A stretch of DNA of 64,000 nucleotides from DATJGR01 sp963812255 (GTDB lineage: Bacteria > Pseudomonadota > Gammaproteobacteria > Pseudomonadales > Azotimanducaceae), in assembly GCA_963812255.1 (NCBI GenBank), contig CAWEUM010000005.1, forward strand, positions 1 to 64,000. The letters run 5' to 3'. The position numbers and the translations under genes were made by a program. Numbering within the stretch: position 1 is the first letter of the stretch; each line of letters opens with the position of its first letter. Below, piece after piece: positions 40,712 to 50,116 of the stretch. The notes beneath the pieces are model-generated. The model worked only from the letters and a program-made list of their open reading frames with translations. It searched no databases and was not told the DNA's origin.

Positions 40712-41638
40712 GTGCAAACGCTGCGATTCGCGTCCGACCGCATCGCCCTGCGTTATCCGTTGGCGGTGTCTGGCACCACCACCTGGTCGCCCTGCAACGA
40801 TGGTTGGTCGGCGATCGTCCCGTTGCCCGACCTTCCCAACGACCACATTGTGGTGCCGAGCTTCGCCCGGCTCGGTGCCGCGTCCACCGACTTTTCGGCC
40901 GAACTGGCAAGCGACGGGGTGGCATGGCGGTTGAACCCGACCACCCAAACGCCGACCGATCTCCCGACCACGGACCCCCGCGTCACGACCCACATCGACT
41001 ATTTTCATTGTCGAGCCGATTTGCGCGCGCCGATGCTGACGGTGTACGTCGCCTCGACGCAGCCGCCCCAGGACTATCTGTTGTGCATCTCGAGCCGCGC
41101 ATTTCGGCGTTTCCCGCAGCCGGGATGCACGAACAGTCCGCGGCTGGTGGTACCGGCCATCAGCCAACTGTCCGCGCCGCGCTCGCTACGTAATCGGATC
41201 TGTTCACCGACCAGCGTTGCGATGGTGCTGCACTACCATGGCATCGACGCCGCGCTTTCAGAGGTGGTTCGCGACACGCTGCATGCGCCGTCCGGTCTGT
41301 TCGGCGTGTGGCCGCTATCCATCCGAAGCGCCGCCGACGCCGGTTTGATCGCCGCCGTGGAGTGCTTCACCGACGTCGATGAGGCAGCGTCGATCATCGG
41401 CCGCGGACTGCCGATTGTCGCAAGCATCCGCTTCGCTGCGGGTGGTCTCACCGGCGCTGCATTGCCGTCGACCGCCGGACATCTGGTGGTGGTGACCGGG
41501 TTCGATCGCGACTTCGCCTACATCAACGACCCCGCAGCGAAGGATGCGGGTACTGTACCGCGGCAATGCCCGCGTGCCGAATTCGCCAACGCATGGCTTG
41601 CTGAACGAGGCGCGGCATACATCATGAGTCCGGTCTAG
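40712..41638 (+). CDS. C39-like cysteine peptidase family protein
   Basis: A 308-residue protein from a GTG with GGAG 6 bases upstream. The N-terminal 150 residues are beta-rich and unrecognised. The C-terminal half is papain-like (Peptidase_C39_2). The catalytic Cys lies in CSPTSVAMVLHYHG, the His in AGHLVVVTGFDRD and the Asp in INDPAA. Relatives cleave double-glycine leader peptides when fused to ABC transporters; this protein has no transporter or signal peptide. It is the first gene of a same-strand run with an acetyltransferase, an S9 peptidase and an ATP-grasp ligase. Confidence 0.82.
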   Translation: MQTLRFASDRIALRYPLAVSGTTTWSPCNDGWSAIVPLPDLPNDHIVVPSFARLGAASTDFSAELASDGVAWRLNPTTQTPTDLPTTDPRVTTHIDYFHCRADLRAPMLTVYVASTQPPQDYLLCISSRAFRRFPQPGCTNSPRLVVPAISQLSAPRSLRNRICSPTSVAMVLHYHGIDAALSEVVRDTLHAPSGLFGVWPLSIRSAADAGLIAAVECFTDVDEAASIIGRGLPIVASIRFAAGGLTGAALPSTAGHLVVVTGFDRDFAYINDPAAKDAGTVPRQCPRAEFANAWLAERGAAYIMSPV

Positions 41639-41646
41639 AGAAATCT

Positions 41647-42186
41647 TTGGCGCGCGCAACACCCGACACGCAGGTCTTCGTTCGCCCGGTGACGCGGGAC
41701 GACCGAGACGCATTCATCGAACTGATGCGAGCCAGCCGCAGCCTTCACGAGCCGTGGATCTCGCCGCCGTTGACGACGCGGGCGTTCGAAGGCTACTTCA
41801 CACGCATGAGCCGCAACGACCACGAGGGACTGCTGGTATGCCGTGGCGTCGATGGCGTGATCGTCGGCGTGATCAACCTGAACAACATTGTTCGCGGCTC
41901 GTTCCTGAACGCATCGTTGGGTTACTACGCGGGGCTTCCGTATGCCGGTCGTGGCTATATGACCGGCGGTCTGCTGGCGACGGTACGCTACGCATTCGAC
42001 AAGCTGGGTCTGCATCGTCTCGAGGCGAACATACAACCGAGCAACACGCCGTCGATCAATCTGGTGAAGCGTTGCGGCTTCGTCAACGAAGGCTTTTCAC
42101 CAAACTTCCTCTACATTGCCGGAGCCTGGCGGGACCATGAGCGTTGGGCAATCCAACATCAGCGCGATACACTTCGCGGCGCCTAA
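41647..42186 (+). CDS. rimJ: RimJ-type GNAT N-acetyltransferase
   Basis: A 179-residue GNAT protein with VRPVTRDDRDAFIELMRAS, LGYYAGLPYAGRGYMTGGL (acetyl-CoA pocket) and NTPSINLVKRCGFVNEGFSP, ending LYIAGAWRDHERWA, which is strongly RimJ-like. RimJ acetylates the N-terminus of ribosomal protein S5. The start is a TTG at 41647, 8 bases after the previous stop, with only a weak ribosome binding site. Given its neighbours, a peptide-tailoring role is also possible. Confidence 0.82.
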   Translation: MARATPDTQVFVRPVTRDDRDAFIELMRASRSLHEPWISPPLTTRAFEGYFTRMSRNDHEGLLVCRGVDGVIVGVINLNNIVRGSFLNASLGYYAGLPYAGRGYMTGGLLATVRYAFDKLGLHRLEANIQPSNTPSINLVKRCGFVNEGFSPNFLYIAGAWRDHERWAIQHQRDTLRGA

Positions 42187-42201
42187 TCCGCAACGAACCC
42201 G

Positions 42202-44160
42202 ATGTCTTCAGTAGCTCCCCATGGCACCTGGCCGTCGCCGATCAGCGCCGACATCATCACGGGTAGTGTCACCGGCCTGAGCACCCTGACGAGCAATGCC
42301 AGCGCATTGTTCTGGTTGGAATCTCGACCCGAGGAAGGCGGCCGCAGCACGCTGATGATGTTTCGCGGCGGTCAGCGCACCGAACTGACCCCAGCGCCGG
42401 CCAACGTTCGCACCCGAGTGCACGAATATGGTGGCGGTGCCTACTGCACGACGCAAACCGACGCGTTCTTCGTCGACTTCGCGGACCAGAATATCTACCG
42501 CGTCGCGCTGACGGCTGGAACGCCGATTGCGCTCACACACACCGACGCAGATACGCGCTACGCCGATTTCGTCTTCGACGCATCGCGTACGCGCCTCATT
42601 GCGGTCGGTGAGCGCCCCGGCGAAGTCGAACGCGAGAACTGCCTGATCGCAATCGACACCCATACCGGAGAAACCACGGACCTGCACCGCGGCCACGACT
42701 TCTATAGTGCGCCGCGTCTGTCGCCCGACGGACGGCGTCTGTGTTTTCTGAGTTGGGACCACCCGAACATGCCGTGGGACGGCACCCAGTTGCACGTCGC
42801 GAGCTTCGGTGAAGACGGTACCCTGGTCGACGAAACCATCGTGGCCGGAGGTGCGGCCGAATCGATCGTGCAGCCGGAATGGCTGACGGCCGACCGCCTT
42901 GTGTTCGCGTCCGATCAAAGCGGTTTCTGGAATCTATACAGCTACGACGGCAGCGGTGTGTATTGCGTGTATCCCGATGCGGCCGAATACAGCGGGCCGG
43001 CGTGGGGACTCGGTTCGAAATACTACTGCGTGCTCGGCCCGCGCCACGTGATCGCCCAACGCATGGAAAAAGGCGCGACCAGCTTGCTGATCATCGATGT
43101 CGATCACGCAATGGCGACGCCGTTGCCTAGCCCATGGCAAGCCTACTTCGGAATGGCGCTGTTCGACGCGCGCCTCTATGTCATCGGCGCCAGTCCCAAC
43201 CGCCTGGCGACGATCACTTCAATCGGTTTGAGCAGCGAACCCAGCGAGACCGTTGGCGAGCCGATTGCTGAAGCCGGCCGGCTCGCAATCGACCCCGTCT
43301 GGATTTCCATGCCGGAATCGATCGAATACCCGAGTCGCGACGGTGCAACCGCATATGCGTATTTTTATCCGCCGCACAATCCGCACGTTCATGGAGATGG
43401 TACCGAACTGCCACCGTTGTTGGTGATGAGCCACGGCGGGCCGACCGCGGCTGCGCATCCGGTCGTAAATTTCTGGATTCAGTACTACACCACTCGCGGC
43501 TGGGCCGTGGCCGACGTGAACTATGGGGGGTCGAGCGGATACGGACGTGCCTATCGAGAACGGCTGGACGGCAAATGGGGTCTGGTCGATGTGCATGACT
43601 GCGAAGACCTCGTCGACCACCTCGCCAAAGCAGGCCGGATCGACCGAAATCGAGCCGCGATCCGCGGTGGCAGCGCCGGCGGCTTCACGACACTGGCGGC
43701 GTTGACGTTCGGCGATACGTTTCGTGCCGGCGCGAGCCACTACGGCGTCGGCGATCTCGAATCGCTGGCGCGCGAAACGCATAAATTCGAGTCTCGCTAT
43801 CTCGATCGTTTGATCGGCCCCTATCCGCTGGCTCGCGACGTGTACATCGAGCGATCGCCGATTCACCACGTCGATCGGCTGACGTGTCCGGTCGTGTTCT
43901 TTCAAGGGCTCGAGGATCGGGTGGTGCCGCCGAATCAAGCCGAAGCGATGGTCGATGCGTTGCGTCGCCGGCAACTGCCGGTCGCCTACGTCGCATTTGA
44001 GAACGAGCAGCACGGTTTCCGGCAGGCGCCGAACATCAAACGCGCGCTCGAAGGCGAATATCTGTTTTTCGCCCGCATCTTCGGTTTCGAACCGGCGGAT
44101 ACACTGCCGCCGCTCGATATCGAAAATCTATCATCCCCGGGGTTGGCGCCAGACCCATGA
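42202..44160 (+). CDS. S9-family prolyl oligopeptidase-like serine peptidase
   Basis: A 652-residue protein: an N-terminal beta-propeller (about 1-390), then an alpha/beta-hydrolase domain. The nucleophile is Ser491 (RGGSAGGFTT). The Asp is in FFQGLEDRVVPP and the His in NEQHGFRQ. The oxyanion segment is MSHGGPTAAAHP. No signal peptide, so it is probably cytoplasmic. Such S9C enzymes are acylaminoacyl or dipeptidyl peptidases on short peptides. Its stop overlaps the start of the ATP-grasp ligase gene. Confidence 0.9.
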   Translation: MSSVAPHGTWPSPISADIITGSVTGLSTLTSNASALFWLESRPEEGGRSTLMMFRGGQRTELTPAPANVRTRVHEYGGGAYCTTQTDAFFVDFADQNIYRVALTAGTPIALTHTDADTRYADFVFDASRTRLIAVGERPGEVERENCLIAIDTHTGETTDLHRGHDFYSAPRLSPDGRRLCFLSWDHPNMPWDGTQLHVASFGEDGTLVDETIVAGGAAESIVQPEWLTADRLVFASDQSGFWNLYSYDGSGVYCVYPDAAEYSGPAWGLGSKYYCVLGPRHVIAQRMEKGATSLLIIDVDHAMATPLPSPWQAYFGMALFDARLYVIGASPNRLATITSIGLSSEPSETVGEPIAEAGRLAIDPVWISMPESIEYPSRDGATAYAYFYPPHNPHVHGDGTELPPLLVMSHGGPTAAAHPVVNFWIQYYTTRGWAVADVNYGGSSGYGRAYRERLDGKWGLVDVHDCEDLVDHLAKAGRIDRNRAAIRGGSAGGFTTLAALTFGDTFRAGASHYGVGDLESLARETHKFESRYLDRLIGPYPLARDVYIERSPIHHVDRLTCPVVFFQGLEDRVVPPNQAEAMVDALRRRQLPVAYVAFENEQHGFRQAPNIKRALEGEYLFFARIFGFEPADTLPPLDIENLSSPGLAPDP

Positions 44161-45104
44161 AATCGGCACGCGTTGCGATCATCGCGGGCGGGCGCTCCAA
44201 CGAGGCAGCCGTGTCGCGCTCATCTGCAGCGGGGGTCACGAAGGCACTGCAGGCCACGTATCGACACGTGCAGCAATTCGAACTCGACGGCACCTTGACC
44301 GACGCGCTGCAGCACTTTCGCGCGGACGTGGTTTTTCCAGTGCTGCACGGGCCGCCGGGCGAAGACGGTACCGTGCAGGGCTATCTCGAGATTCTCGGGG
44401 TGCCGTACGTCGGCAGCGGTGTCCTCGCGAGCGCCTCGGCCATGGACAAGAGCCTCGCCAAGGCCATCTTCCAACGCGCCGGATTGCCGCTGTGCGCGGA
44501 TCTCGTCTTCGCGCCGCATACGCCGGTCGCCGACGCATGCAGGGACACGCTCGCCGCACTGGGAGATCGAGTGGTTGTGAAGCCGCTGCGGCAAGGCTCC
44601 GCGATCGGCGTGACACTGGTGATGAACGGGGGCGATCTGACACAACCACTACAAACTGCGTTCGCGCTCGGCGACGGTGTGCTGGTCGAACCGTTCGTGC
44701 TCGGTACCGAGGTCACCGTCGGTGTGCTCGATCTGCATGGCGACTCCGCGCATGCGTTTCCAACCATCGAAGTGCGCACTCCGGCGGGCACCTGGTACGA
44801 CTACACGCACCGCTATACCGTAGGCGAAAGCGAACACGTGATCCCGGCCGGTGTCGGCGCGACCTGTCGGGCCCGTCTCCAGGATATCGCACTCGTGGCG
44901 CACGCGGCGCTGGGGTGTGTGGATCTGTCGCGGGCGGACTTCATCGTTGGCGACGCCGACGACATCGTGCTGTTGGAGGTGAACACGCTGCCAGGCATGA
45001 CACCGACGAGTTTGTATCCGGACGGGGCGCGCGCATATGGCCTCACGTTCGAGGCGTTGGTCGATGCGCTGGTGAACAGCGCACTCGAACGCGGCGTGCG
45101 GTGA
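44157..45104 (+). CDS. ddl: D-alanine-D-alanine ligase family ATP-grasp protein
   Basis: A 315-residue ATP-grasp ligase. It has HGPPGEDGTVQGYLEILGVPYVGSG-type early motifs (shortened here), MDKSLAKAIFQRAG, KPLRQGSAIGV and the metal site LLEVNTLPGMTPTS. The usual N-terminal GGxSxE-SG loop is altered to GGRSNEAAVSRSS, though two Ser remain. It would join two D-Ala for peptidoglycan. Its place beside peptidases, not in the mur-fts cluster, suggests a second ligase or a different dipeptide. Translationally coupled to the S9 peptidase (ATGA). Confidence 0.82.
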   Translation: MKSARVAIIAGGRSNEAAVSRSSAAGVTKALQATYRHVQQFELDGTLTDALQHFRADVVFPVLHGPPGEDGTVQGYLEILGVPYVGSGVLASASAMDKSLAKAIFQRAGLPLCADLVFAPHTPVADACRDTLAALGDRVVVKPLRQGSAIGVTLVMNGGDLTQPLQTAFALGDGVLVEPFVLGTEVTVGVLDLHGDSAHAFPTIEVRTPAGTWYDYTHRYTVGESEHVIPAGVGATCRARLQDIALVAHAALGCVDLSRADFIVGDADDIVLLEVNTLPGMTPTSLYPDGARAYGLTFEALVDALVNSALERGVR

Positions 45105-45123
45105 AGATATCGAATGATCGCGA

Positions 45124-46332
45124 TTAAAGGTCGTAGCCGCGCTCGTTGTGGAGTACCAGATCCAGGCCCTCGGTTTCTTCCTCGGCCGATACGCGCAACG
45201 GCGTCACCACCGCCACCAGCTTCAATATGACGAACGTGGCAACCACTGTGTAGACCAATGCGCTGAACGCACCGATCGCCTGTATACCCAGCTGGTGGCC
45301 GATGTGAAACGAATCGTGGCCGCTGAAGACGCCGAGTGCGTCACTAGCGAACACGCCGGTCAGCAGAGTTCCAAGCAAGCCGCCAACACCATGCACCGGG
45401 AATACGTCCAGCGAATCGTCGATGTGCAACGTGCGTTTCAGAAAGTTCGTCGCACCGAAACACAGCAAACCGGCCGCAATGCCGATCACCAGTGCGCCAC
45501 CCGGGCCGACGAAGCCGGAGGCTGGCGTGATCGTGCCGAGACCCGCGACCATTCCGGTCACCGCGCCGAGTGCGCTCGGTTTGCCGAACCGCACCCACTC
45601 TGCAACCAGCCACACGAAGGCGCCCGCAGACGCAGAGATATGCGTCACCAGCATCGCCATCGCGGCGTCCCCATTCGCCGCCAGCGCGCTGCCACCGTTG
45701 AAGCCAAACCAACCGACCCACAGCATCCCCGCGCCCGCCACCGTCAAGGTCATGTTGTGCGGCGGGCTCACCTGGTGCGGGAAGCCGCGCCGCGAACCCA
45801 GCACGAGTGCCGCCGTTAATGCACCGGCGCCGGCGGTGATGTGCACGACGATGCCGCCCGCGAAATCTTTCACGCCCATTTCACCGAGCCAGCCGCCGCC
45901 CCACACCCAATGACACACCGGCGCGTACACGACGAGGAACCACAGCGCGGCAAACAACAAACAGGCGCCAAAACGCATCCGTTCGGCGAATCCGCCGACG
46001 ACCAGCGCGGGGGTGATGATCGCGAAGGTCAGCTGAAACAGCGCAAACGCCGATTCCGGTATCGTGCCCTTCAACGCGTCAGGGGTGACGCCGGCGAACA
46101 GCGCCTTGCTCAGGTCGCCGATAAAACCATTGCCGTCGGCGAAAGCAAGGCTGTAACCCAGCAGCAGCCACAACAGCGACACGACGCAGGTGATCGCGAA
46201 GCATTGCATCAACACACTGAGTACGTTTTTCGTCCGGACCAGGCCGCCATAAAACAGCGCAAGCCCCGGAAGCGTCATGAACAGAACCAACGCCGTCGAT
46301 GTCAGTACCCACGCGGTATCTCCCCCACTCAT
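45124..46332 (-). CDS. amtB: Ammonium transporter Amt
   Basis: A 402-residue membrane protein with about 11 helices. Pore histidines lie in GGIVVHITAGAGAL and VHGVGGLLGTLLTG. The periplasmic ammonium site region is VYAPVCHWVWGGGWL. GGGGGAGG lies just before the ATG at 46332, which I take as the start. No cleavable signal peptide is evident. It moves ammonium/ammonia into the cell. The usual neighbour glnK is absent from the window, so regulation by PII must come from elsewhere. An AT-rich inverted repeat lies upstream. Confidence 0.93.
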   Translation of the reverse strand: MSGGDTAWVLTSTALVLFMTLPGLALFYGGLVRTKNVLSVLMQCFAITCVVSLLWLLLGYSLAFADGNGFIGDLSKALFAGVTPDALKGTIPESAFALFQLTFAIITPALVVGGFAERMRFGACLLFAALWFLVVYAPVCHWVWGGGWLGEMGVKDFAGGIVVHITAGAGALTAALVLGSRRGFPHQVSPPHNMTLTVAGAGMLWVGWFGFNGGSALAANGDAAMAMLVTHISASAGAFVWLVAEWVRFGKPSALGAVTGMVAGLGTITPASGFVGPGGALVIGIAAGLLCFGATNFLKRTLHIDDSLDVFPVHGVGGLLGTLLTGVFASDALGVFSGHDSFHIGHQLGIQAIGAFSALVYTVVATFVILKLVAVVTPLRVSAEEETEGLDLVLHNERGYDL

Positions 46333-46375
46333 CGTCGCCTCCCCCGGCTCGCGAATCAATCAAAATGGAAATTTA

Positions 46376-46405
46376 ATTCTCTATTTTTTCAATATAATAG
46401 AGAAT
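46376..46405. promoter_or_regulatory. AT-rich inverted repeat upstream of amtB
   Basis: ATTCTCTATT (46376-46385) and AATAGAGAAT (46396-46405) are perfect 10-bp inverted repeats with 10 bases between, in a very AT-rich patch of a GC-rich genome, 44 bases before the amtB ATG. A partial further half-site (AGAGAAT) follows at about 46410. It could be an operator or a promoter region. There is no following T run to favour a terminator. Confidence 0.5.
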
Positions 46406-46478
46406 ATTCAGAGAATTAGAATAGCTTACCACCCGGCCCCTTCCCGCTCGGGAGCCTAATGCTTCGCGCATGGATCCG

Positions 46479-47504
46479 CTAGGCGCCGAGGGCACGCGCG
46501 ACATCACGCACCAATGCGGGGCCTTCATAGATGAAGCCGGTGTAGAGCTGCACCAGCGATGCGCCGACATCGATGAAACGGCGCGCGCTCGCAACATCGT
46601 GGATGCCACCAACGCCGATGATCGGAACGCGCCCGCCGAGTGCCCGTGCCAGGCGCGCGACGCACGCGACAGCGAGTGCATGCAGCGGCACGCCACTCAG
46701 GCCGCCCGTTTCGTCGCAATGTCGGGTGTTCGCAGGAATCGGTCTGAAAATTGTCGTATTCGTCGCGATGCAGGCATCGATTTTCACATCGATCAGCACG
46801 TCCGCGAGCGCCTCGATCGCATCAGGCTCGAGGTCGGGCGCGATCTTCGTCGCCAACGGAACATACCGGCCGCGCTGCGCGTGCAATTCTGCCTGGCGCC
46901 TCTTCAATTCCGTCAGCAGCCCCCGCAGCGCGGCGCCTTCCTGTAATGTGCGCAATCCGGCCGTATTGGGCGACGATATGTTGACGCTCACGTAGTCCGC
47001 AACGTCGTATACCGTGTCGAACCCCCGCAGATAGTCGTCGGCCGCGTCGATGAGTTCGGTGTCCTTGTTCTTGCCGATGTTGACGCCGATACAGCCCGCA
47101 AGCGGACCCAAACGCTCACGCGCGCGACGGATGCGCGCGACCGCTGCCTCGGCGCCGCCGTTGTTGAATCCCATTCGATTGATCAACGCGCCCTCGCCGG
47201 GCAAACGGAACAGCCGCGGCCGTGGATTGCCGGGTTGCGGCCGCGGCGTGAGGGTACCGACCTCGACAAAGCCGAAACCCATCGCCAGCAGGCCTTCGAT
47301 GCAACGCGCGTCCTTGTCGAGACCGGCCGCGAGCCCGACCCGGTTACGGAACTTCAATCCCATCACCGTGACGGGTTGATAGACGCCGTGAACGAACCGC
47401 TGTGCAACACCGGTACGCTGCGCAATGTCGAGTCCCCGCAGCGCGACCGCATGCGCGACTTCAGGCGGCAACAGGAACATCCATTTACGCAAAGTCCGAT
47501 ACAC
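46479..47504 (-). CDS. pyrD: Dihydroorotate dehydrogenase, class 2 (quinone)
   Basis: A 341-residue membrane-associated enzyme. It has the N-terminal helices MYRTLRKWMFLLPPEVAH that mark class 2, and FMN-binding GLAAGLDKDA and GFGFVEVGTLTPRPQPGNP. The catalytic Ser lies in VNISSPNTAGLR, and the C-terminal phosphate site is GVGGIHDVASAR. It oxidises dihydroorotate to orotate with quinone in pyrimidine synthesis. The start is GTG, without a clear ribosome binding site. It lies upstream of amtB on the same strand and diverges from the MoxR operon. Confidence 0.96.
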   Translation of the reverse strand: MYRTLRKWMFLLPPEVAHAVALRGLDIAQRTGVAQRFVHGVYQPVTVMGLKFRNRVGLAAGLDKDARCIEGLLAMGFGFVEVGTLTPRPQPGNPRPRLFRLPGEGALINRMGFNNGGAEAAVARIRRARERLGPLAGCIGVNIGKNKDTELIDAADDYLRGFDTVYDVADYVSVNISSPNTAGLRTLQEGAALRGLLTELKRRQAELHAQRGRYVPLATKIAPDLEPDAIEALADVLIDVKIDACIATNTTIFRPIPANTRHCDETGGLSGVPLHALAVACVARLARALGGRVPIIGVGGIHDVASARRFIDVGASLVQLYTGFIYEGPALVRDVARALGA

Positions 47505-47721
47505 GTAGACTCACAACACGATCGTGGCGCGACAGTGTACCGGCGCGCGCCGTGCTGGCAACGCGGACTCGCCTCGTGTCGAACTTCTATGTCGCTCGTC
47601 CATCTAAGGCCCTGACAGTTGATTGCGCCGACGCTTCGCAACCACGTCTCTCACTCACGCGCGCGGCTGGACTCGGTCCCGACCGCCGCTACAATGACCC
47701 ACGTTTTACGCAAGGCAGGAC

Positions 47722-48699
47722 ATGCAAGCAGTCGCCGCGCAGCAGCAGGACAAGATCCGCATCGTGATGGATTGGCTGGATGGGCGCATCATCGGCCAGC
47801 GGCCTCTGATCGAACGTCTGATGACGGCCCTGTTGTGCGGAGGACATCTGCTCGTCGAAGGCGCACCAGGCCTCGCCAAAACACGCGCGATCAAAGAACT
47901 CGCGAGTGCGGTCGATGGCGACTTCCATCGCATTCAGTTCACACCGGACCTGTTGCCGAGCGACGTGACCGGCACAGAGGTCTATCGTCCGGAGGACGGC
48001 TCGTTCCGCTTTCAACAGGGGCCGATCTTTCACAACCTCGTGCTCGCCGACGAAGTCAATCGGGCGCCGGCCAAAGTACAATCGGCATTGCTCGAGGCGA
48101 TGGCGGAGCACCAGGTCAGTATTGGTCGTGAAACGTATCCGTTGCCGGAGCTGTTCCTCGTGATGGCAACGCAGAATCCAATCGAACAGGAAGGCACGTA
48201 TCCGCTGCCCGAAGCGCAGCTCGATCGATTTCTGATGCACATCAAAGTCGATTATCCCAGTGCCGAGGCCGAGCACCAGATTCTTGGCCTGGTGCGCGCG
48301 GAGACGGTCGGCAAACGCGACGCCGCACCACCAGTGCGGCTCGACGCGCAGGACATCTTCGCGGCGCGCCGCCAGATCATCGAGCAGTACATGGCGCCGG
48401 GGGTCGAGGAGTATCTGGTCCAGCTCGTGATGGCCACCCGGAAACCCAATCTCTATCAGGCCGATCTGGTGGGTTGGCTCGATTACGGCGCGAGCCCGCG
48501 TGGCACCATCGCCCTCGATCAATGCAGCCGCGCGGTGGCCTGGCTCGACGGCCGCAACTTCGTCACGCCAGACGACGTGCGCAGCGTCGCGCACGATACG
48601 CTGCGGCATCGCATCATCACGAGCTTCGAGGCCGAGGCGCAGGCCATCGACGCGGACCAGCTCATCGACCGGATCCTCGCCGCCGTCCCGGCTCCATGA
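47722..48699 (+). CDS. MoxR-type AAA+ ATPase
   Basis: A 325-residue AAA+ protein. Walker A is EGAPGLAKTRAIKE. Walker B and sensor regions are VLADEVNRAPAKVQSALLEAM and MATQNPIEQEGTYPLPEAQLDRF. MoxR ATPases act as chaperones with VWA proteins, often assembling or activating metalloenzymes or the envelope. An AGGCAGGA site precedes the ATG. It is the first gene of a coupled six-gene operon: its stop overlaps the DUF58 gene (ATGA). Confidence 0.95.
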   Translation: MQAVAAQQQDKIRIVMDWLDGRIIGQRPLIERLMTALLCGGHLLVEGAPGLAKTRAIKELASAVDGDFHRIQFTPDLLPSDVTGTEVYRPEDGSFRFQQGPIFHNLVLADEVNRAPAKVQSALLEAMAEHQVSIGRETYPLPELFLVMATQNPIEQEGTYPLPEAQLDRFLMHIKVDYPSAEAEHQILGLVRAETVGKRDAAPPVRLDAQDIFAARRQIIEQYMAPGVEEYLVQLVMATRKPNLYQADLVGWLDYGASPRGTIALDQCSRAVAWLDGRNFVTPDDVRSVAHDTLRHRIITSFEAEAQAIDADQLIDRILAAVPAP

Positions 48700-49631
48700 C
48701 CACGAAGGCCCCTGCCATCGCGCAACTGCGCGGCACAACGGTCAGTGTTGCGCAATTGATTGCGTTGCGCGGTGTGAAGCTGCCGTTGCGCACCGCATCG
48801 ACGCGCACCAGCGGCCCACACAGCGGCGGCCGGTTGTCGCGCCACCGCGGCCGCGGCGTCGACTTCGCCGAAGTCCGACTGTACCAACCCGGTGACGACG
48901 TCCGTTCGATCGACTGGCGGGTGACCGCACGCAAAGCCAAGCCGCATACGAAGGTATATCGCGAGGAGCGTGAACGGCCGACGCTGATTGTCGTGGATCA
49001 ATGCCGAGGGATGTACTTCGGCAGTCGCGTGCGCATGAAATCGGTGGCCGCGGCGGAGTGCGCTGCGCTGCTCGCCTGGCACGCCGTCGATGCTGGGGAT
49101 CGGATTGGCGGCCTCGTCTTCGACGACTACGGCGAATATGCCTTCAAACCTTTTCGCAGCGCGCGCGCGGTCGTACGACTGCTCAGTCAGGTCGGCGCCA
49201 GCAACATCGCGTTGGGCAACGGCACCGCCAGTCCGCTTCCGCAGCGCGGCGTGTCAAACGTGCTCGATCATCTGGTTCGCATTGCCCGCAACGGTCATCG
49301 GATCTATCTCATTTCGGATTTCGCGGGCTACGATACAAATTACGAACGCCAACTGAAGCGCATCGCGCGGCACAACAGCCTGGTGCTGATTCATGTCAGT
49401 GATCCGCTCGAACGCGAATTGCCACCACCGGATCGCTACACCGTTACCGACGGCGAGGCGCGCAGCGTGTTGTCGACGTCGGATGCCCGAGTCCGGGCGC
49501 GCTATCGAGAGGAATTCGCGGCGCGCACGAAGACGCTCGAGTCGGCGTGTATCGCGACACGCAGTCAGTTCATCGCTCTGGCGACCAACGAACCCGCGGT
49601 GACGCGGCTTGGCGAACGTCTCGTGCATTGA
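48696..49631 (+). CDS. DUF58 protein of the MoxR/Bat operon
   Basis: A 311-residue protein with RGRGVDFAEVRLYQPGDDVRSIDWRVTARKAKPHTKVYREE-type DUF58 pattern (quoted in part: YQPGDDVRSIDWRVTARK). A VWA-like fold follows in which the MIDAS is altered (IVVDQCRGM). Cytoplasmic: no membrane helix. DUF58 proteins accompany MoxR and BatA/BatB in envelope-linked chaperone systems. The start overlaps the MoxR stop; its own stop overlaps the DUF4381 ATG. Confidence 0.9.
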   Translation: MTTKAPAIAQLRGTTVSVAQLIALRGVKLPLRTASTRTSGPHSGGRLSRHRGRGVDFAEVRLYQPGDDVRSIDWRVTARKAKPHTKVYREERERPTLIVVDQCRGMYFGSRVRMKSVAAAECAALLAWHAVDAGDRIGGLVFDDYGEYAFKPFRSARAVVRLLSQVGASNIALGNGTASPLPQRGVSNVLDHLVRIARNGHRIYLISDFAGYDTNYERQLKRIARHNSLVLIHVSDPLERELPPPDRYTVTDGEARSVLSTSDARVRARYREEFAARTKTLESACIATRSQFIALATNEPAVTRLGERLVH

Positions 49632-50116
49632 TGGACGACGCCCTCGAGCAGCTACGCGACCTGCATCTGCCCGAACCGCCGGGATTCTGGCCGCCGGCGC
49701 CCGGTTGGTGGATCGCCGCGTTGTGCCTGGCTGCGTTATGCACATGGCTTGCGATGCGAATATATCGCGCGCGCCGGGACAACCAGCCCTTCCGGCGCGC
49801 GTCGCGCGCCCTGGATGAACTGTTGGCGGCGTCGTGTGCGCACGAAGTCTCTGCACACGCATTCGCTGATTCGGTGAACGATCTGCTGAAGCGCGCTCTG
49901 ATTCACGGCGCACGGCGCAGCGACGCGGCGCCGTTGACCGGATCGGCATGGCTCGAGTACCTCGACGGACTCGTCGCTAGCGACGTTTTCACCAATGGCC
50001 CCGGTACGGCCCTCGGACATCGGCGCTTTGCACCGGACTTCGATACAGATCCCAGAGCGCTGCACGCTGCGGCGCGTGACGTGCTGCGGGCAGCTTCCAG
50101 GCGTCGATCACCATGA
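49631..50116 (+). CDS. DUF4381 membrane protein of the MoxR/Bat operon
   Basis: A 161-residue protein. A short Pro-rich N-terminus (LHLPEPPGFWPPAPGWW) leads into one membrane helix (IAALCLAALCTWLAM), then a cytoplasmic helical domain with TGSAWLEYLDGL. This is the standard DUF4381 build, always found between DUF58 and BatA genes. It probably anchors the complex at the inner membrane. Both ends overlap the neighbouring genes. Confidence 0.9.
   Translation: MDDALEQLRDLHLPEPPGFWPPAPGWWIAALCLAALCTWLAMRIYRARRDNQPFRRASRALDELLAASCAHEVSAHAFADSVNDLLKRALIHGARRSDAAPLTGSAWLEYLDGLVASDVFTNGPGTALGHRRFAPDFDTDPRALHAAARDVLRAASRRRSP

Noticed and set aside
43955..45127. 390-codon frame overlapping the ATP-grasp ligase
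   Set aside because: Shadow of the ligase in another frame; Arg-rich with no family pattern.
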